From Mesorhizobium sp. WSM4904 (GTDB lineage Bacteria > Pseudomonadota > Alphaproteobacteria > Rhizobiales > Rhizobiaceae), in the NCBI RefSeq assembly GCF_029674545.1, contig NZ_CP121354.1, positions 2,985,001 through 3,049,000 on the forward strand: 64,000 nucleotides of DNA, given 5' to 3'. A program made the translations under genes and the position numbers. Positions 52,802 to 61,586 of this stretch are shown here, one piece after another (the first letter of the stretch is position 1; each line of letters begins with the position of its first letter). The notes below the pieces were generated by a model that was not told the DNA's origin, did no database searches, and was given only the letters and a program-made list of their open reading frames with translations.

Positions 52802-53334
52802 GTGGAATCATCCATTTGCTATCAATATCAGCTTTAGATGGATTGCCGCTTCGGCGAGGTGGGCCGGCGGAATGTCCGATTTTCGTCCTCGTGTCTCCAA
52901 GCAGAGCGACCGATTACGCCCCATCCCGGTCGTTGAGTTATGGGGAATACACGTTCGCGCGGGGCAGACTGAGCGGGACTGGGAAATGTTTTCCCGGCCT
53001 GTTGAGCAGGGCTGCGGCCAGCGTCGAGTAGGTTGTCGCTCGGGGTGGAGGACATGTCTGAGCGGACATGCCGCCGAGACCATCGGCGGGCAGAACGGGA
53101 AGACTAGTTAGCGCCGTGCCCACAACTATGGCAAAAAGTTTGCAGTATCTCGGCACGTCTTCATCTGTTACTTTGACTATTTATAGAGTCTCTGGGAACT
53201 GATCTTGGTTGATCGCCTTCACTATACGCCAATCCGATGGGCATGCCTGTTGCGAAAATCGCGCACTATTTGATCGAACGACTGGCCCCGACCTCCGGAC
53301 CGCGTATTTTCGTTGCGACAGCTATGGCCATGCC
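52802..53334. other. Gene-poor stretch after the recombinase pair
   Basis: More than 500 bases with short frames on both strands but none with recognisable homology or a ribosome site. Probably decayed DNA. Confidence 0.4.
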
Positions 53335-53616
53335 CTATGGCTCGAGCAAAGCGCCGCCGTATTGCGCCCAAAGGTGTTCGCAGTCCCAGATCCTCAAGCT
53401 TGGCGTTCCTGGTTCCCCATACAGGACCATCGCACCGCGAACGTCGTAACCAAGCACCGACGCATTGGCGACAAATTGGATGGCGCGCCCTAGGCTGATA
53501 GCGCAGATCCGGGTTTCAATTTTGCTGGCGAGGTCGATCACTCCGAAGATTTCCGCGTCGGCGCCTCTGCCGGCCAAAACAGCCATGGAGATCGCATCGT
53601 CCCGAGCTAGCAACAT
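53335..53616 (-). CDS. Hypothetical protein
   Basis: 93 aa, unrecognised. A gaggga site lies 8 bases upstream of the ATG and an in-frame stop just before it. Composition (EIFGVIDLASKIETRICAISLGRAIQFVANASVLGYDV in the middle) looks like a folded protein. It is isolated from neighbours. Confidence 0.4.
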   Translation of the reverse strand: MLLARDDAISMAVLAGRGADAEIFGVIDLASKIETRICAISLGRAIQFVANASVLGYDVRGAMVLYGEPGTPSLRIWDCEHLWAQYGGALLEP

Positions 53617-53692
53617 CGCGAGAGTCCCTCAAAGCGGCGCTTTCTAACTTCGATGTGCGAAATTGGTTCCGCGTGCCCGAAAGAATCTGAGA

Positions 53693-53875
53693 TCAACCAT
53701 CCAGTTCAAGCGGCTCATGGTCCGGCCGCTCATGCCAAATGACCTGGCGGAGATCGCGCCGGTCGACCGGCTGGCCGCATTTCCTGCAATCGTAGAAATG
53801 CTCCTGCTCGCGGGGAGGGTCGCCCCCGTGTCGTCGCCCGAGGATGGGTGGCCCAAGGTCCGAAAGCTTCGTCAC
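53693..53875 (-). CDS. Small conserved rhizobial protein with Cys pair
   Basis: 60 aa, MTKLSDLGPP start, a C-x2-C pair in YDCRKCGQPVDRRDL and an acidic end HERPDHEPLELDG. The pair of cysteines could form half a zinc knuckle. Four-base overlap with the DUF3606 gene upstream. A degenerate copy lies at 49227-49391. Confidence 0.65.
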   Translation of the reverse strand: MTKLSDLGPPILGRRHGGDPPREQEHFYDCRKCGQPVDRRDLRQVIWHERPDHEPLELDG

Positions 53876-54057
53876 CCGCGCAACTTCCTAGCCTCGCGCT
53901 CGAGCGTCTTGCGGTCGTTGCCGTGCTCGCCGATCAGTTCCCGAACTTGCTCGGGCGTGATCCGGTGCTGCTTGGCGAAATACCTCACCTCGTAGTCCTC
54001 ATCTGCCGACACGCGGTCGCGGTCGCGGAAATCACGTTTGCTCTTGTCGTCCGTCAT
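53872..54057 (-). CDS. DUF3606 family protein
   Basis: 61 aa, complete DUF3606 (DYEVRYFAKQHRITPEQVRELIGEHGNDRKTLEREA in about 21-55), a helical small protein found in many copies in rhizobia. Start 54057 gives the family N-terminus MTDDKSKRDFRDRDRV. Overlaps the next small gene. Confidence 0.78.
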   Translation of the reverse strand: MTDDKSKRDFRDRDRVSADEDYEVRYFAKQHRITPEQVRELIGEHGNDRKTLEREARKLRG

Positions 54058-54189
54058 GGCGCTGTTCCTCCTGGCAGGGAAACCCATCACCGGGCACGAA
54101 CGTTCCAATCTGCTTTTTCAGCAATCGCTAACGGAACGCCTGCGGCTGTGCGATATTTGAATCAAATTCGAGTATCGCGTGGGGTTTCG

Positions 54190-55068
54190 ATGCGTAAGCC
54201 CGCCGGCGGCGTCCGGTTATCCTTCATTCGTCCGATGGAGCCCGATCTGGTCGAGCAGCCGCCCAAGGGCGAGGGATGGAGCCACGAGGTCAAATTCGAC
54301 GGCTACCGCACCCAGCTCATCAAGGATGCTGACGGCATCCGCCTCTACACCAAGACCGGGATTGACTGGACGGCCAAATATCTCCCGCTTGCCACGGAGG
54401 CGAGTTCGATCGAGGCACAAAGCTTCATCATCGAATGCGAGACGATCGTGACCAACGAAGCTGGGCTGTCCGACTTCCATGCGCTGCGCGCGGCGATCAC
54501 CAGACGCCCGCAGGATCTCTATCTCGTCGCGTTCGATCTCCTTCACCTTAACGGCCACGACCTGCGCGACATGGGGCTGAAAGACCGCCGGGAGATTCTG
54601 CAGGCGCTCATTCCCTCTGGCGGCCATATCCAATTCAGCGAGGCGCTGCCAGGCACCGGCGATGCCGTCTATCACCTCGCGTGCGAAGCCGGGCTGGAGG
54701 GCATCGTTTCGAAGCGGCTGGACAGCGTCTATCGCAGCGGTTCGACGATGAATTGGCGCAAGATCAAATGCTACGTCGAGAAGGAGATGGAGATCATCGG
54801 GGTCAAGCGAGAGACCGGGAAGCCGGCGATGGTGTTGATGGCTGACAACGGCCGCTACATGGGCGGTGCCTTCGTCACTTTCAAAGCCGACAAGCGGCAG
54901 GCATTATGGGAGCGCGTGCAGGGTAAGACCGGGGCACCGCCACCAAAGGGCCTGACGAAAGAAAGAGCTGAATGGCTGAGGCCCGGTCTAGTCGGCCGGG
55001 TCAAGTTTCTGAAGGGTGAGGAGAAACTTCGCCACGCCTCACTCAAGGATTTTCGGGAAGAAAGCTAG
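54190..55068 (+). CDS. ATP-dependent DNA ligase (LigC/LigD ligase-domain type)
   Basis: 292 aa stand-alone ligase. The nucleotidyl Lys lies in motif I EVKFDGYR (about 34-41); motif IIIa AFDLLHLNG, motif IV EGIVSKRL, motif V WRKIKC and an OB-fold (EMEIIGVKRETGKPAMVLMADNGRYMGGAFVTF by span) follow. No Ku, polymerase or phosphoesterase domain is attached or adjacent. Such ligases are frequent on rhizobial plasmids and may support double-strand-break repair. Start 54190 opens directly into the ligase domain. Confidence 0.85.
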   Translation: MRKPAGGVRLSFIRPMEPDLVEQPPKGEGWSHEVKFDGYRTQLIKDADGIRLYTKTGIDWTAKYLPLATEASSIEAQSFIIECETIVTNEAGLSDFHALRAAITRRPQDLYLVAFDLLHLNGHDLRDMGLKDRREILQALIPSGGHIQFSEALPGTGDAVYHLACEAGLEGIVSKRLDSVYRSGSTMNWRKIKCYVEKEMEIIGVKRETGKPAMVLMADNGRYMGGAFVTFKADKRQALWERVQGKTGAPPPKGLTKERAEWLRPGLVGRVKFLKGEEKLRHASLKDFREES

Positions 55069-55076
55069 GCAGCTGC

Positions 55077-55134
55077 TGGCCGCCAAATGTTCCTGTTGAT
55101 CAGAACGACGACAGGGATGGGAACATGGCGGCCA
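55077..55134. terminator. Inverted repeat between ligase and haemoglobin genes
   Basis: Arms TGGCCGCCAAATGTTCC (55077-55093) and GGAACATGGCGGCCA (about 55119-55134) pair except for a 2-base bulge, with a 25-base loop. Placed between two convergent genes, it could be a bidirectional terminator. Confidence 0.4.
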
Positions 55135-55160
55135 AGGCGCGCAGCCTTGCGCGAGCGGCT

Positions 55161-55712
55161 TCAGCCCTTTTCGCGGTAGCCGGCGGTAACCTCGTCTTTG
55201 TGCGCGGCGAAGGCTGCCAGAACCTCGTCTTTCTCGGGCTTGGGAATCTTGAAGTGGTCCAGGGTTCGTCCGAGCTCCGCTGCGACCTCATCGAACTCCG
55301 CGGGCGAGATTTTCAAGCGGCGGTGGGCTTCCTCAAGGCCGAGTGGTGTCGAGCCCGGCCTGGTGGCCACAAACTTAAAAGGACCGCCCGAAACGTCGCA
55401 GACCCAAAGCGTGCGCATGAACTTGAGGCCGGGCAGCCGTTCAAGGTTCTTGGTATGCCATTCCCGCAGCTGGGGGTTCTTGGCCTTCTGGCCGACAATG
55501 GGATTCTTCACCACGGCGTCACTGAAGTGGTCCACCACAGCAGCTATGGCGAACACGCCACCCAGCCGCTCATATAGACTTTTCTCAGGCTTCGTTGGCT
55601 TTGTCTGCGCGAGTGCATCGTGAGCCGGCAATACAGCCATAGACGCGGCGGCCGCCGCCAACACAGCGACAACGCCTCGTCTTGTGAAGGGGGTCGAAAC
55701 AGCTGTTTTCAT
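55161..55712 (-). CDS. Group 1 truncated haemoglobin with export signal
   Basis: 183 aa. An N-terminal Tat/Sec-like signal (TRRGVVAVLAAAAASMAVLPAHDALA, residues about 10-35) precedes a truncated haemoglobin domain (SLYERLGGVFAIAAVVDHFSDAVVKNP; LWVCDVSGGPFKF; proximal His in LEEAHRRLKIS). The start at 55712 places the signal at the N-terminus. Most group 1 globins are cytoplasmic; an exported form might bind O2, NO or haem in the periplasm. Confidence 0.8.
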   Translation of the reverse strand: MKTAVSTPFTRRGVVAVLAAAAASMAVLPAHDALAQTKPTKPEKSLYERLGGVFAIAAVVDHFSDAVVKNPIVGQKAKNPQLREWHTKNLERLPGLKFMRTLWVCDVSGGPFKFVATRPGSTPLGLEEAHRRLKISPAEFDEVAAELGRTLDHFKIPKPEKDEVLAAFAAHKDEVTAGYREKG

Positions 55713-55913
55713 TTCTGATCTCCTGCAGCTACGCCACAGCAAGCCGCAGCCTGTCTGGCGCCTTCAATGAAGTCGCTTCGGACATGTGATGCTCTTTATC
55801 CACCCAGGAGAGTCTGGTGCAGCCAACGGCTTCGTCAATATGAGCATTCGCTAACGTAAGAAAAACGGGGCTACGGCGAATTCTGAAATAAAAGGCCGAA
55901 GGCCGCTACCTCA

Positions 55914-56159
55914 TCAAAACTGCTTACCGGCGCGGATCATCGCCCGAGCAATGGCAAGCTCTGCCTCAACCTTGGCGTTTTCCTTCTGGGTCATGTTGTC
56001 GGCGGCGATCAGGCGCCGCAGGGCGCGAATAACTTCGCCGCGCTGCCAGCCCGCATCCAACATGCAATCAACAATGGCTTGGAACCCCGGCTCCATTGCT
56101 TCCTGACAGTCAATCTCGCGGTCCGGGTAGGCACTGGCGCGCCTAGGAGGGCTTATCAT
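55914..56159 (-). CDS. Small conserved hypothetical protein
   Basis: 81 aa, helical; MEPGFQAIVDCMLDAGWQRGEVIRALRRLIAADN in the middle. The ATG overlaps the stop of the upstream 59 aa gene (ATGA). Unknown function; last gene of the yedK operon. Confidence 0.65.
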   Translation of the reverse strand: MISPPRRASAYPDREIDCQEAMEPGFQAIVDCMLDAGWQRGEVIRALRRLIAADNMTQKENAKVEAELAIARAMIRAGKQF

Positions 56160-56335
56160 AGGAATTTCTCTCCCTCGCCGCGGTGTTCAAAGCAAAACCA
56201 GTGCGACGGCTGGCGCGGTCGGGCAAAACCCCAGCCGGCATCCTTGCCGCATCCGGCGTGCTCGCAGGCATGCCCGAGAGGGCCATGCTCGCGCGGCTGG
56301 ATCGGTTCGCCGGGTCGCGTCGGTTCATCGCTCAT
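56156..56335 (-). CDS. 59 aa Cys/His-rich small protein
   Basis: Minus strand, from MSDEPTRPGEP to HRGEGEKFL. Two cysteines spaced CEHAGC plus WFCFEH near the end suggest a zinc-binding knuckle. Start overlaps the yedK stop and stop overlaps the next start (both ATGA), so it is a genuine coupled gene. Confidence 0.7.
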   Translation of the reverse strand: MSDEPTRPGEPIQPREHGPLGHACEHAGCGKDAGWGFARPRQPSHWFCFEHRGEGEKFL

Positions 56336-57024
56336 AGCAGCTTGATCGGTTCGATGAGCCCGGCATGGTCATTCGGTTTCTTGTCGATGGCCGCAGCATT
56401 CACCTCTCGACCGACACGATAGAACTGCAATTGCCCGTCGATGTCGTGGTTCAGAATGTCCCTCAGATCGCCTGCCGGCGTCTTGGGGTCGAGCCAGGCA
56501 TCGTAATAGGCGGGATCGAGAATGAGCGGCTGGCGATCGTGGATCTGATCGACCGGTGCCGCGGATGGCTCGATGATGATCGTGCAGCTCGTCACGTCAA
56601 GGTTCGAATTGTAGGCCCACAGGCCGGCGAACGAGAAAGGCGCGTGGCCCGGCTGGAAAATGAGCCAGGGGTCTTTCTTGCCGTCGGCGGGCGAGATCGT
56701 CCATTCGTAATAGCCGTCGGCCGGGACAAGGCAACGCTTCGACTTGAAGGCGTCCCGAAAGGCCGGCTTCGTGTCGACGCTCTCGATGCGGGCATTGAAC
56801 ATCGCCGCCTTCGGCATCTCTTTGGCCCAGAAGGGTACCAGCCACCATCGCCCGGTGCGTACCTTGTGGTTGCCGTCGTCGGCCGCCGTGATGAACGGCA
56901 CCTCGTCGGTCGGCGCGATGTTGTAGCGCGGTGCGTCGTTGCGCCCGACGTCGGCGGGAGCCGTCAGCCGGTAGAGGCGGTGGATCTCCGACCACGGCAG
57001 ATAACGGGTGTAGCGTCCGCACAT
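56332..57024 (-). CDS. yedK: SOS-response-associated peptidase YedK (HMCES-like)
   Basis: 230 aa. The invariant Cys2 (MCGRY) forms a thiazolidine crosslink with abasic sites in single-stranded DNA. The conserved AMFNARIES and RCLVPADGYYEW motifs and the His of QIHDRQPLIL complete the SRAP domain. It shields abasic sites at stalled forks. Start 57024 is fixed because Cys must be residue 2. It leads a three-gene overlapping operon. Confidence 0.9.
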   Translation of the reverse strand: MCGRYTRYLPWSEIHRLYRLTAPADVGRNDAPRYNIAPTDEVPFITAADDGNHKVRTGRWWLVPFWAKEMPKAAMFNARIESVDTKPAFRDAFKSKRCLVPADGYYEWTISPADGKKDPWLIFQPGHAPFSFAGLWAYNSNLDVTSCTIIIEPSAAPVDQIHDRQPLILDPAYYDAWLDPKTPAGDLRDILNHDIDGQLQFYRVGREVNAAAIDKKPNDHAGLIEPIKLL

Positions 57025-57034
57025 TCCCTCTACC

Positions 57035-57364
57035 TCAGTTCCGCAGGATTTCCGGCACGCTGAGCGGCCCGATCTCCAGAATTCGCTCATAGGCGCCCTG
57101 GCGGCGCCACACGCCGCGTGCACGCCCGTTTTCCCTGTCACGCTTCGGATCGAATACGATGCCACCGAAGTGGTCAAGGAAAGCCCTGGCGGCCTCGCGA
57201 TCGGCGAAGCAATGCAGCCGCCATTGTTCCTGCTTGCCGCCCTCCCAAACCGCGATCACCGCTCTTGTCCTGCATGTCAGCCCTCGCTCCTGAAGGAAAC
57301 GCCTGATCAGCGAGAAGTTGCGATCGGTGCAGATGTCGTCGGGCAGGGCAACTTGGTGCGGCAT
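57035..57364 (-). CDS. Conserved hypothetical protein
   Basis: 109 aa from ATG 57364, unrecognised; FSLIRRFLQERGLTCRTRAVIAVWEGGKQEQWRLHCF in the middle. A longer start at 57415 overlaps the upstream gene by seven bases. Probably co-transcribed with the 250 aa gene before it and yedK after it. Confidence 0.6.
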   Translation of the reverse strand: MPHQVALPDDICTDRNFSLIRRFLQERGLTCRTRAVIAVWEGGKQEQWRLHCFADREAARAFLDHFGGIVFDPKRDRENGRARGVWRRQGAYERILEIGPLSVPEILRN

Positions 57365-57408
57365 GTCACGATCGATGATCGAAGGCGCCGGGATGCCACG
57401 GCTTCGCC

Positions 57409-58161
57409 TCACCATGCCGGAGGCAGAAAACTATCAGCTTGAAGACGCATGGCCGCCAGCGTGAGGGCAATCGCGGTATTGGCTGGCGGCTTCTCCATGT
57501 GCAGATAGCCATCAGCACAACGCCACGCGGCGACGCTCAAGTCATCGTCGTCATCTTCGTAGCGGTCCAGTTGGATAATGCGGGCATCACAAGGATCCTG
57601 GTCGACCTCGATCTTCCAGCCCTGAAGGGATTTCTCGGTGATGGCCGCAACCTCAGCCAGGTTGCTCGTGAGATACGGAAGGCCCAAAGCAGCGGCCTCT
57701 TCGGGCGTCCCCGGCTCATTGACCCAACCCATGACATAGCAGATGTCGATGTCGAGCTGCCGGTCAGGACCGGTGGCTGTTTCGAGGCGCTGAATGATCT
57801 CCCGGTAGCGCCGCTGCCTGTCCGGCCAAGTCGCCAGATTGGCCATCTTCACCCTCGGCTCGACCGCGCCGATTCCCAAAACTCCATGGGCTCGGACGAC
57901 CTTATCCGCGGGCCAACCAGCACAACATGCTTCGCACGCGGCCCGCTCGGCCTTCAACCAAACACTGGCCGTCGCATCCTGATCCTCAGTGGGTTCCGCA
58001 TCTTCAGGAAAACCCTTCATATCCCACAGTTCAACCGCGAACATGCCGCTCGCCGCGTCCTCGTAGGAAATTCCAGAGTCCTCAAAAACCGCCCCCGCAG
58101 CGGCTACCCCGCGGGCAAGTTCTTCAAACGTTGCGTTCTCGATCACCAATCGAAGTGGCAT
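57409..58161 (-). CDS. Hypothetical protein, phage ABA-sandwich-like C-terminus
   Basis: 250 aa. The C-terminal ~110 residues (DICYVMGWVNEPGTPEEAA...; AWRCADGYLHMEKPPANTAIALTLAAMRLQA) resemble the ABA-sandwich proteins found in phages and mobile elements. The N-terminal part is not recognised. A ribosome site (caggaggcgg) precedes the ATG. First gene of a minus-strand group running to yedK. Confidence 0.6.
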   Translation of the reverse strand: MPLRLVIENATFEELARGVAAAGAVFEDSGISYEDAASGMFAVELWDMKGFPEDAEPTEDQDATASVWLKAERAACEACCAGWPADKVVRAHGVLGIGAVEPRVKMANLATWPDRQRRYREIIQRLETATGPDRQLDIDICYVMGWVNEPGTPEEAAALGLPYLTSNLAEVAAITEKSLQGWKIEVDQDPCDARIIQLDRYEDDDDDLSVAAWRCADGYLHMEKPPANTAIALTLAAMRLQADSFLPPAW

Positions 58162-58261
58162 TTCCGCCTCCTGTGGCTATCCTGCCATCAGTGAACAAAA
58201 AGAGAACGCGGGAGTCAAGAGACCTCTTGACGACACAGGAATATGTTCCTCACTTCAAGGA

Positions 58262-58579
58262 ATGCCGGAACAACCCGAAAAGTGGCCGAGAGGCGTCGCC
58301 TGGACCCTGACGCATGCCCATGATGCCGGGCAAGTGGCGGGCATCCGCTGCGCCCGCTGCAACATCACGCGCTACTACAAGCCGCTCGAGCTGCGGGAGG
58401 TGATCGGCAACGTTACGATCGATGAGGTGCGGGACAAGGTGCGCTGCCAGCAGTGCGGCAGCCGGGAGTGGATGAGCGCGCAGCTATTCCACCCGACAGG
58501 AGAGCAGTCGCACACGATCCGCCTCCGGCGCCTGGTGGAGATCAGATGGGAGAAGCGGGTGGTCTGGCGAGATGAATAG
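58262..58579 (+). CDS. Zinc-ribbon hypothetical protein
   Basis: 105 aa. Four cysteines in two pairs (IRCARC at about 29-34 and RCQQCG at about 61-66) suggest a zinc ribbon; the C-terminus is basic (RLRRLVEIRWEKR). Possibly DNA- or RNA-binding. Unknown function. Confidence 0.55.
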   Translation: MPEQPEKWPRGVAWTLTHAHDAGQVAGIRCARCNITRYYKPLELREVIGNVTIDEVRDKVRCQQCGSREWMSAQLFHPTGEQSHTIRLRRLVEIRWEKRVVWRDE

Positions 58580-58765
58580 GTGAACTGCGGGAGCGGCCCG
58601 GCGCACTGGCGGGTAGGCCAGCACGAGCCGGGTCTAACAGGCGGGGGCTCGGAAACAAACACGGCACCGGCTGATGATAAATATACGCTCCTGCCGCAAT
58701 GAACGGCACGCATCTATAAGGCGGATCCAAGAGTAGCCGCACGCGCCGCTGCGGAACACCGGTCT

Positions 58766-58972
58766 CTAATTCCCGCGTGGTCTGGATCTTGGTCCTGGCA
58801 AGCTTTCACACGGATTTGCAGCCAGTCTGGCGGTTCGCGGGTCCCTTAGCCACAGAGACTTCTTTTTTCTTTCCAGTATATGATTGCGATCGAAATCGAC
58901 GGCCGCTTGGCCTTTCGTCGCGGCGATCACATAGTCGGCTCTGTTCGTTCGATAGTCTTCTTGGACAGACAT
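58766..58972 (-). CDS. Small hypothetical protein
   Basis: 68 aa; the ATG at 58972 follows an excellent ribosome site (gggaggaaagcg). N-terminus MSVQEDYRTNRADYVIAATK, basic C-terminus. Unknown function. Confidence 0.5.
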   Translation of the reverse strand: MSVQEDYRTNRADYVIAATKGQAAVDFDRNHILERKKKSLWLRDPRTARLAANPCESLPGPRSRPRGN

Positions 58973-59205
58973 CGCTTTCCTCCCGGTCCGCGGCCTTCCC
59001 TCCATAGGCCCGGACCGAGACACTAGCTGCCGATGCATCGCAGGAGTCTACAAATTGAGGATTGTATTAAAATGATACACTTACCCCCGCGCCCATCGGA
59101 GCTTGTAGGACCGCTGCGGCTCTGTGCTATCGTGGAGAACGCTTTTACTCCTGCTCTTCGCCAGCTTGGTCCCAGGCTTGCGGCCAAGGCCCATCGACTT
59201 CGCCA

Positions 59206-59415
59206 GTGTCGACCGCTGCGCTGCGTAATTCGGCGCCACCTGGCGGCGTGTCCGGCGTCGTCCAAGGCGATGCTGTAAATGACGGTCGCACCCCTACGAG
59301 CCCGGTTACGCTGCCCCCACTCCAGACATTGGGGGGCGGCAATATTTACAACGGGACTGATGGAGGTGGCGGCGTCGATACTGGTTCGGGCACCATATAC
59401 AACAGTCCAAACTAG
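59206..59415 (+). CDS. Possible Gly-rich small protein, start uncertain
   Basis: GTG-started 69 aa frame ending in GGGNIYNGTDGGGGVDTGSG. The upstream DNA in another frame reads like a signal peptide (LLLLLFASLVPG), so the gene may be broken by a frameshift. Low confidence. Confidence 0.25.
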   Translation: MSTAALRNSAPPGGVSGVVQGDAVNDGRTPTSPVTLPPLQTLGGGNIYNGTDGGGGVDTGSGTIYNSPN

Positions 59416-59988
59416 GCTGATGGCGGGCCCAAGGCGTTAGAGATGTAGCCACTTGGCCGCCCAGTTTTCCTAAGCGAAATAAACGCAAAATGCCGTCAAC
59501 CTCGGAGCCTTTGTCCCGCTGAAATTGCTGAAATATAAAGCTGGGGAGTGGAACAGCCCACTCCCCAGCCTTAGAGAATGTCGCCAAATTTGGACAGCAC
59601 TTCGCTCGTTGGAGCCGAGTGGCAATCCCGAGCTATTTGCTGCAGACCGCGCCTGTCTGGGCTTCAAGAGCTCGCTCTCACTGACAGAGCAACCTTCTCC
59701 GGCCGCCTCGGGATAGATCGTTCTGTAGATCGGAACGCGGGCCCCATTTCATGATCAGCAGCTTCGCGCCCCGATCTCGGCCGTACAGATCAGCGTTGCC
59801 GTTCCCTGAAGCTGCCGTAGCAGGCTAGCGGGTGCAGAGGTCGTGCCGGTACCAGGTGAGGACGTACGATCCGGTTGTCGCAGCGAAAGCTACCGCCTGT
59901 GTTTCTGAATCCTGCTGATGCGAGATCAAGCCATGTCAAACCGTCAGGGACGATGCGACTAAGCGCGCCGTCCCCTGGAGCTTGATGT
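59416..59988. other. Gene-poor region with hairpin
   Basis: 573 bases without a recognised gene. The only clear element is the hairpin at 59541-59568. Confidence 0.4.
59541..59568 (-). terminator. Terminator-like hairpin
   Basis: CTGGGGAGTGG and CCACTCCCCAG form an 11-base perfect stem with a 6-base loop; on the minus strand it is followed by a T-rich stretch (CTTTATATTTC). It could terminate minus-strand transcription from the FAD oxidase gene. Confidence 0.5.
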
Positions 59989-61428
59989 CTAGGCCGCCCG
60001 CAGGCCCACCATCGGACGCAGGTTCTGGTTCATGCGGAACAGGTTTTGCGGGTCATAGCGCTGCTTGATGTCCAGCAGCCGCCGATAGTTGCCGCCATAG
60101 GCCGCTTCGACCCTGTCGACCTCGTCCTCTGGCATGAAGTTCACATAAGCCGTGCCAGCGGCGTAGGGTCGTGCTTGCTCGTAGATACTGCGAGCCCAGT
60201 CGATGCACGCCTGGTCCATTGCCGGTTCGCGCCAGCGGGCATGGACGTTCATGACGAAATGCGAGCTGCGCTGCGGAAACGCGGTGGCGTCCGCCGTGAC
60301 CCGGCCCGCCGCCCCACCGACATGGCCGAAGAATATTTCGCATTCCGGACCCGGAAGCCTGGCAATCGCCGCCGTGGTGACCTCGATCGCGCTGTCGGAG
60401 AGCTCGGTGAAGTCGTGGCTTTTCCAGTAGTTGCGGGCGCCCGGCGCAAGCAGCGGGTCGAAGGCTTGCTGCCAGCCGGTGAACGGATTGGAACCGACGA
60501 CGTCGGCGATCGGCGTGCCGATGGCGCGAAGCCCCTGCGTCGCCTTTTCGCCGGCCAGGGTATCGCCGCAATAGCACATAGCCAGCACCAGCACATCCTT
60601 GCCGTGCCATTCGGCCGACAGGAAGGGAAGCGGCGGCGCCTGCCGCATGACCACCCAGCAAGTCAGTTCGTCGGGGGCCGCTTCCAGCGCCTCGCGATAC
60701 TCCCGCAGCACCTTCCGCGCATCGGCGAAAGGATGGACGACAAGCCCCGACAGCACTTGCGGCCCGAACTGATGGAGTTGGAACTCGAATGCCGTGACGA
60801 CGCCGAAATTGCCGCCGCCGCCGCGCAGCGCCCAGAACAGGTCGGGGTTCTCGCTCTGGCTAGCGCGCAGCAACTTGCCGTCGGCGGTGACCACGTCGGC
60901 GGAAACCAGATTGTCGATCGTCAGCCCGAATTTGCGGGTGATCCAGCCGAAGCCGCCACCCAGCGTCAGGCCGGCAATACCCGTGGTCGAGTTGATGCCG
61001 GTCGGCAGGGCCAATCCGAAGGCCTGTGTTTCCCTGTCGACATCGACGAGCGTGGCGCCGGGTCCGACCCAGGCCCGCCGTGCCCCGACATCGACCCGCA
61101 CCGACTTCATCGGCGACAGGTCGATCATCAGGCCGCTATCGCAGACGGCGCTGCCGGCGATGTTGTGGCCACCGCCGCGCACGGAGACGAGGAGCTTGTT
61201 TTCCCGTGCGAAGTTCACGGCGGCAATGACGTCCGAGGCGCCGACGCAGCAAACGATCAGCGCAGGCCGCCGGTCGATCATGCTATTCCAGATGCTGCGT
61301 ATGTCGTCGTAGGCGGCGTCGCCTTCCCGCAGCACCGTGCCACGTATTTGTGCCGAAAAGGCTTCAAGCGTTGCGGCCTCGACGGTCGTCGTGCCGCCTT
61401 CAAGGGTGGCAAAGCTCATGGCATTCAT
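59989..61428 (-). CDS. FAD-linked oxidase, berberine-bridge type
   Basis: 479 aa PCMH-type FAD oxidoreductase. The FAD motif RGGGHNIAGSAV carries the His that binds FAD covalently; the second anchor Cys of bicovalent enzymes is absent from GGGFGWITRKFGLTIDN, so binding is probably single. The C-terminal BBE motif YVNFMPEDEVDRVEAAYGGNYRRL is intact. A strong ribosome site (gggaggaaatc) supports the start. Likely oxidises a sugar or alcohol; substrate unknown. Confidence 0.87.
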   Translation of the reverse strand: MNAMSFATLEGGTTTVEAATLEAFSAQIRGTVLREGDAAYDDIRSIWNSMIDRRPALIVCCVGASDVIAAVNFARENKLLVSVRGGGHNIAGSAVCDSGLMIDLSPMKSVRVDVGARRAWVGPGATLVDVDRETQAFGLALPTGINSTTGIAGLTLGGGFGWITRKFGLTIDNLVSADVVTADGKLLRASQSENPDLFWALRGGGGNFGVVTAFEFQLHQFGPQVLSGLVVHPFADARKVLREYREALEAAPDELTCWVVMRQAPPLPFLSAEWHGKDVLVLAMCYCGDTLAGEKATQGLRAIGTPIADVVGSNPFTGWQQAFDPLLAPGARNYWKSHDFTELSDSAIEVTTAAIARLPGPECEIFFGHVGGAAGRVTADATAFPQRSSHFVMNVHARWREPAMDQACIDWARSIYEQARPYAAGTAYVNFMPEDEVDRVEAAYGGNYRRLLDIKQRYDPQNLFRMNQNLRPMVGLRAA

Positions 61429-61586
61429 GATTTCCTCCCGATCTTGTTGGTGAGCCTCTCTCCTGAATTTAGTGTGCGCTTATATTAGACATCAGGCAAG
61501 TTGCGACCCCATCTCGTCCGTAGAGATCAGCTGCCGCGTCCTGAAAGCAGACATCGCAAGCGAGGACTCCGGAGGTCGCGGTTGCG

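Noticed and set aside
60046..61488. 480 aa plus-strand open frame opposite the FAD oxidase
   Set aside because: Antisense shadow of a gene with clear FAD and BBE motifs.
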